The translations under genes were made by a program, and so were the position numbers. Shown here piece after piece: positions 61,534 to 64,000 of a stretch of DNA of 64,000 bases. The stretch lies in the NCBI RefSeq assembly GCF_003729955.1, contig NZ_RJTX01000001.1, positions 620,001 through 684,000 on the forward strand, in the 5' to 3' direction. Position 1 is the stretch's first letter. Every line of letters begins with the position of its first letter. Below the pieces are notes generated by a model that had not been told where the DNA came from, did not search any database, and saw only the letters and a program-made list of their open reading frames with translations. Source of the DNA: Chryseobacterium daecheongense. Its GTDB lineage: Bacteria; Bacteroidota; Bacteroidia; Flavobacteriales; Weeksellaceae.

Positions 61534-62913
61534 TTATTTTGAATAGTTCTCAAAGAATAATGGAATACTCTCAATCCCTTTATAGAAGTTGAAAAGACCG
61601 TAATGTTCATTCGGTGAATGGATTGCGTCTGAATCTAATCCGAAACCCATCAAAACTGATTTTGCACCTAACACTTTCTCAAACATGGCCGTAATAGGGA
61701 TACTACCTCCTCCCCTGTAAGGAAGAACTTCTTTTCCAAATGCAGATTCCATCGCTTGTTTTGCCGCTGAGAATTCTTTAGTATTGGTTGGAAGAACATA
61801 AGGCATTCCGCCGTGATGTGGAGTTACTTTTACTCTTACATTATCCGGAGCTATTTTTTCGAAATATTTGGTGAATTTCTCGGTAATTTCTTCAGGAGTC
61901 TGATAAGGTACCAAGCGCATGGATATTTTAGCAAAAGCTTTGGAAGGAATCACCGTTTTGGCTCCTTCTCCTGTATACCCACCCCAAATTCCATTACAAT
62001 CCAAAGTAGGACGGATGGAAGTTCTTTCTAATGTTGTATATCCTTTTTCGCCTTCTACTCCATTTAATCCGATAGATTTCTTGAATTCTTCAGGATTATC
62101 CTTTAGCTTGTTCATTTCTGCTCTTTCCTCCTCTGATACCACGTCTACATTATCGTAGAATCCATCAATGGTAATATGTCCATCTTCATCAATTAATTTT
62201 GCGATCATTCTTGAAAGAACGTGAATCGGATTGGGAACTGCACCACCATAAAGCCCTGAATGTAAATCTCTGTTCGGACCTTCCACTTCTACTTCCACAT
62301 AGCTTAGACCTCTTAAACCAGTAGTAACGGTTGGCTGTTCATTGCTATAAATATGAGTATCGGAGATCAGGATACAATCACAAGCTAATTTCTCTTTATT
62401 TTCATTCACCCAGTCTCCTAAGCTTACTGAACCTACTTCTTCTTCTCCTTCTAAAATAAATTTAACATTGCAAGGAAGAGCATTGGTTTTCATCATCGCT
62501 TCAAATGCCTTTAAATGCATAAAGAACTGCCCCTTATCGTCTGCTGAACCTCTTGCGAAGATGGCTCCTTCCGGATGAAGTTCCGTTTTTTCAATATAAG
62601 GTTCAAAAGGCGGTTTTTTCCATAAATCCAAAGGATCGGCAGGCTGAACGTCATAATGACCGTAAACCAATACTGTAGGTAAGCTTTTATCTAATATTTT
62701 TTCTCCAAAAACAATAGGATATCCTTTTGTCTGGCAAACTTCAACATGGTCAGCACCTGCATTTTTAAGGTGTTCTGCACAAACATCCGCACATTTCAAT
62801 ACGTCATCTTTATATGCAGGATCGGCAGAAATAGAAGGAATTCTCAATAGTTCAAATAATTCATCTACGAAACGTTGCTTGTTTTCGTTAATGTAATTTA
62901 ATGTCTCTTGCAT
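61534..62913 (-). CDS. M20 family dipeptidase
   Basis: A 459-residue zinc peptidase of family M20. The metal ligands are present: His86 and Asp88 in VYGHYDVQP, Asp125 in GSADDKGQ, Glu near 157-158 in EGEEEVGS and the late His in DAIHSPNEHYG (near 437). The dimerisation lid domain runs about 195-330. The closest group is the cytosolic nonspecific dipeptidase/CNDP-like type that cuts dipeptides with broad specificity. It lacks a signal peptide, so it works in the cytoplasm. A single gene with no partner here. Confidence 0.93.
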   Translation of the reverse strand: MQETLNYINENKQRFVDELFELLRIPSISADPAYKDDVLKCADVCAEHLKNAGADHVEVCQTKGYPIVFGEKILDKSLPTVLVYGHYDVQPADPLDLWKKPPFEPYIEKTELHPEGAIFARGSADDKGQFFMHLKAFEAMMKTNALPCNVKFILEGEEEVGSVSLGDWVNENKEKLACDCILISDTHIYSNEQPTVTTGLRGLSYVEVEVEGPNRDLHSGLYGGAVPNPIHVLSRMIAKLIDEDGHITIDGFYDNVDVVSEEERAEMNKLKDNPEEFKKSIGLNGVEGEKGYTTLERTSIRPTLDCNGIWGGYTGEGAKTVIPSKAFAKISMRLVPYQTPEEITEKFTKYFEKIAPDNVRVKVTPHHGGMPYVLPTNTKEFSAAKQAMESAFGKEVLPYRGGGSIPITAMFEKVLGAKSVLMGFGLDSDAIHSPNEHYGLFNFYKGIESIPLFFENYSK

Positions 62914-63034
62914 TGTAAAATTTTGTTTTGTTAAAAGTAAAAAATTTGCCCTGCAGGAACAAACAAAAAGGATCTTTTTTCCCAGGATTTATTAATTGAT
63001 GATAATTATTATGTCATTACCAGTGAAGTAAACA

Positions 63035-63067
63035 AAAAATGTCCTGCGGAAATGGCAGGACATTTTT
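63035..63067 (-). terminator. Terminator after the small Ala/His-rich lipoprotein gene
   Basis: A 13-bp stem AAAAATGTCCTGC / GCAGGACATTTTT with a seven-base loop, 18 bases after the stop codon. Confidence 0.85.
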
Positions 63068-63084
63068 ATATTGTAAACTAATAA

Positions 63085-63366
63085 TTAGTGTTCAGCTTTT
63101 GGTGCTTTTTCAGCTTCAGCAGGTTTTGCAGCAGTACTGTCTGTTTTGGCAGCTTCAGTTTCATGCTTTTCAGCAGTAGCTTCTTCTTTGTGCTCTGCAG
63201 CAGCTTCATGACCATGTCCGTGAGCTTCTCCGCCACCTTGTGGATCATCAGAATATCTTTCTACTCCTTCTTCAAGTTTAAGAGCATTCTTATTTCCACC
63301 AGCTTGTATTTTCTTACAGCTTACAGCTACAGTTGCAACAGCTAAACATATAATTAATTTTTTCAT
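63085..63366 (-). CDS. Small Ala/Glu/His-rich lipoprotein
   Basis: A 93-residue lipoprotein: MKKLIICLAVATVAVSCKK has a lipobox (Cys17). The mature protein is low-complexity, with GGGEAHGHGHEAAAEHKEE in the middle and a repetitive A/E/K end (EAAKPAEAEKAPKAEH type). It has several His, as in the small lipoprotein at 29406, and the same small size; metal binding is possible but not shown. It stands between the M20 dipeptidase and the methyltransferase fragment. No homologue is recalled with a known function. Confidence 0.72.
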   Translation of the reverse strand: MKKLIICLAVATVAVSCKKIQAGGNKNALKLEEGVERYSDDPQGGGEAHGHGHEAAAEHKEEATAEKHETEAAKTDSTAAKPAEAEKAPKAEH

Positions 63367-63506
63367 ATGTAAAATTTATTTTTTAAAGGTCATATGGAAC
63401 CGCACTTATTTAGTTTATTCTAATATTATCTAAACAGCAGCGATTTCATGCTTAAATATTTGAATTGCGCAAAATTAAGAAATCTTGCATTTGTCGGCAA
63501 CATTTT

Positions 63507-64000
63507 TCAGATTGATTTTAAAATAATTTTTCCTTTTTTGGATTGTGTAAAAATAAGATAGCTGTTTCCACCATCTTTAAGGTGATATTTCTTTTTGATT
63601 TCCTCTGGTTTCAAAGGGTAATTTTTAGAAATAATATTGAATTGGCTTTTCTTTTTAATCTGTTTGTTATCAACAATTTCCATCTCAATTATTCTTCCCG
63701 GAAAATCTATTTTCTTTTCCTGCGATGTATATAAGTGGGTATTGGGATGAAGCTTTTTTAAATTGAAGCTTTTAGCAATTACATTAAATATACCTGCTTT
63801 TAAAATGGAATTATTAGGAATATAAATGTATTTTTCCGGCTCAGAATATTCTGCAAGAGCATCTTCTTCGGCTCCAAACGGAAACGTGAATGTATTTTCA
63901 TCGTTCTCCAAATTCACACAATTACAGGTGATTGCTAAGGTTTTTTCTTTTGATAGAAAAGCAACGATTTCTTTTACATCATTTTTAAGAGCAATAATAT
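63507..64000 (-). CDS. THUMP-like methyltransferase, C-terminal part (5' end beyond the window)
   Basis: The frame is open to the end of the window (the last codons read IIALKNDVKEIVAFLSK backwards from base 64000), so the start is beyond it; a GTG at 63917 is internal. The visible part is a beta-rich C-terminal domain: YIYIPNNSILKAGIFNVIAKSF (in parts) and LHPNTHLYTSQEKKIDFPGR are the hallmark of the THUMP_like domain that follows a class I SAM-dependent methyltransferase in Bacteroidota. The catalytic domain is not in view, and the substrate is unknown; the name is inferred. Confidence 0.8.
   Translation of the reverse strand, partial: IIALKNDVKEIVAFLSKEKTLAITCNCVNLENDENTFTFPFGAEEDALAEYSEPEKYIYIPNNSILKAGIFNVIAKSFNLKKLHPNTHLYTSQEKKIDFPGRIIEMEIVDNKQIKKKSQFNIISKNYPLKPEEIKKKYHLKDGGNSYLIFTQSKKGKIILKSI

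Overview
This window reads as a chromosome segment of a low-GC Bacteroidota bacterium of the family Weeksellaceae, most likely Chryseobacterium or a close relative (inference, no database search). The evidence is: (1) promoters of the Bacteroidota type, a -7 box TAnnTTTG with a weak TTG-like -33 box, and no Shine-Dalgarno sequences; (2) two proteins with type A sorting domains of the type IX secretion system; (3) Bacteroidota families such as DUF4199, DUF4920, DUF4286, DUF3857-transglutaminase and head-GIN lipoproteins; (4) a TssE/TssF pair of the Bacteroidota type VI secretion system; (5) a short double-glycine leader peptide of the bacteriocin-like kind common in Chryseobacterium.

Layout. 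1-5.6 kb: a radical SAM protein cut by the window start, a four-repeat membrane protein, a secreted protein, atpDC and divergent ribF. 5.6-19.6 kb: a very large secreted DUF3857/transglutaminase protein, an NAD-binding protein, a lipoprotein glutathione peroxidase, a LolA-like protein, then kdsB, an aminotransferase, a phosphohexomutase, a GIN lipoprotein and a glycosyltransferase, all mostly on the minus strand. 19.7-28.6 kb: the SRP RNA gene, a metallo-beta-lactamase-fold hydrolase, menA and menB flanking two PH-domain membrane proteins, a TPR protein and gyrA. 28.8-31.6 kb: small genes, including two micro-lipoproteins, a GNAT enzyme, a DUF421 protein and the bacteriocin-like peptide. 31.8-42.6 kb: uvrA, a reductase plus AraC regulator, an isolated TssE-TssF pair, an amino acid permease, a DUF4920 protein and an M14 carboxypeptidase. 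42.6-43.4 kb: the longest non-coding gap, with DnaA-box-like sites and a likely operator in front of an XRE regulator. 44.3-64 kb: proline dehydrogenase, a UbiA/mevalonate kinase pair, transporters, a thiolase, a sigma/anti-sigma operon, a bifunctional nuclease, etfBA, two T9SS cargo proteins, an M20 dipeptidase and the end of a THUMP-like methyltransferase.

Most of this is conserved housekeeping sequence: respiration (menA, menB, etfBA, atpDC), isoprenoid and LPS precursors (mevalonate kinase, kdsB), DNA repair and topology (uvrA, gyrA) and envelope proteins. No transposase, integrase, CRISPR array, tRNA or rRNA was seen. The less ordinary signals are between genes: several degenerate tandem arrays with a strict 7- or 8-nucleotide period, three copies of a dispersed GTCATTC element, a very constant promoter-to-start distance, and the operator-rich gap at 42.6-43.4 kb.
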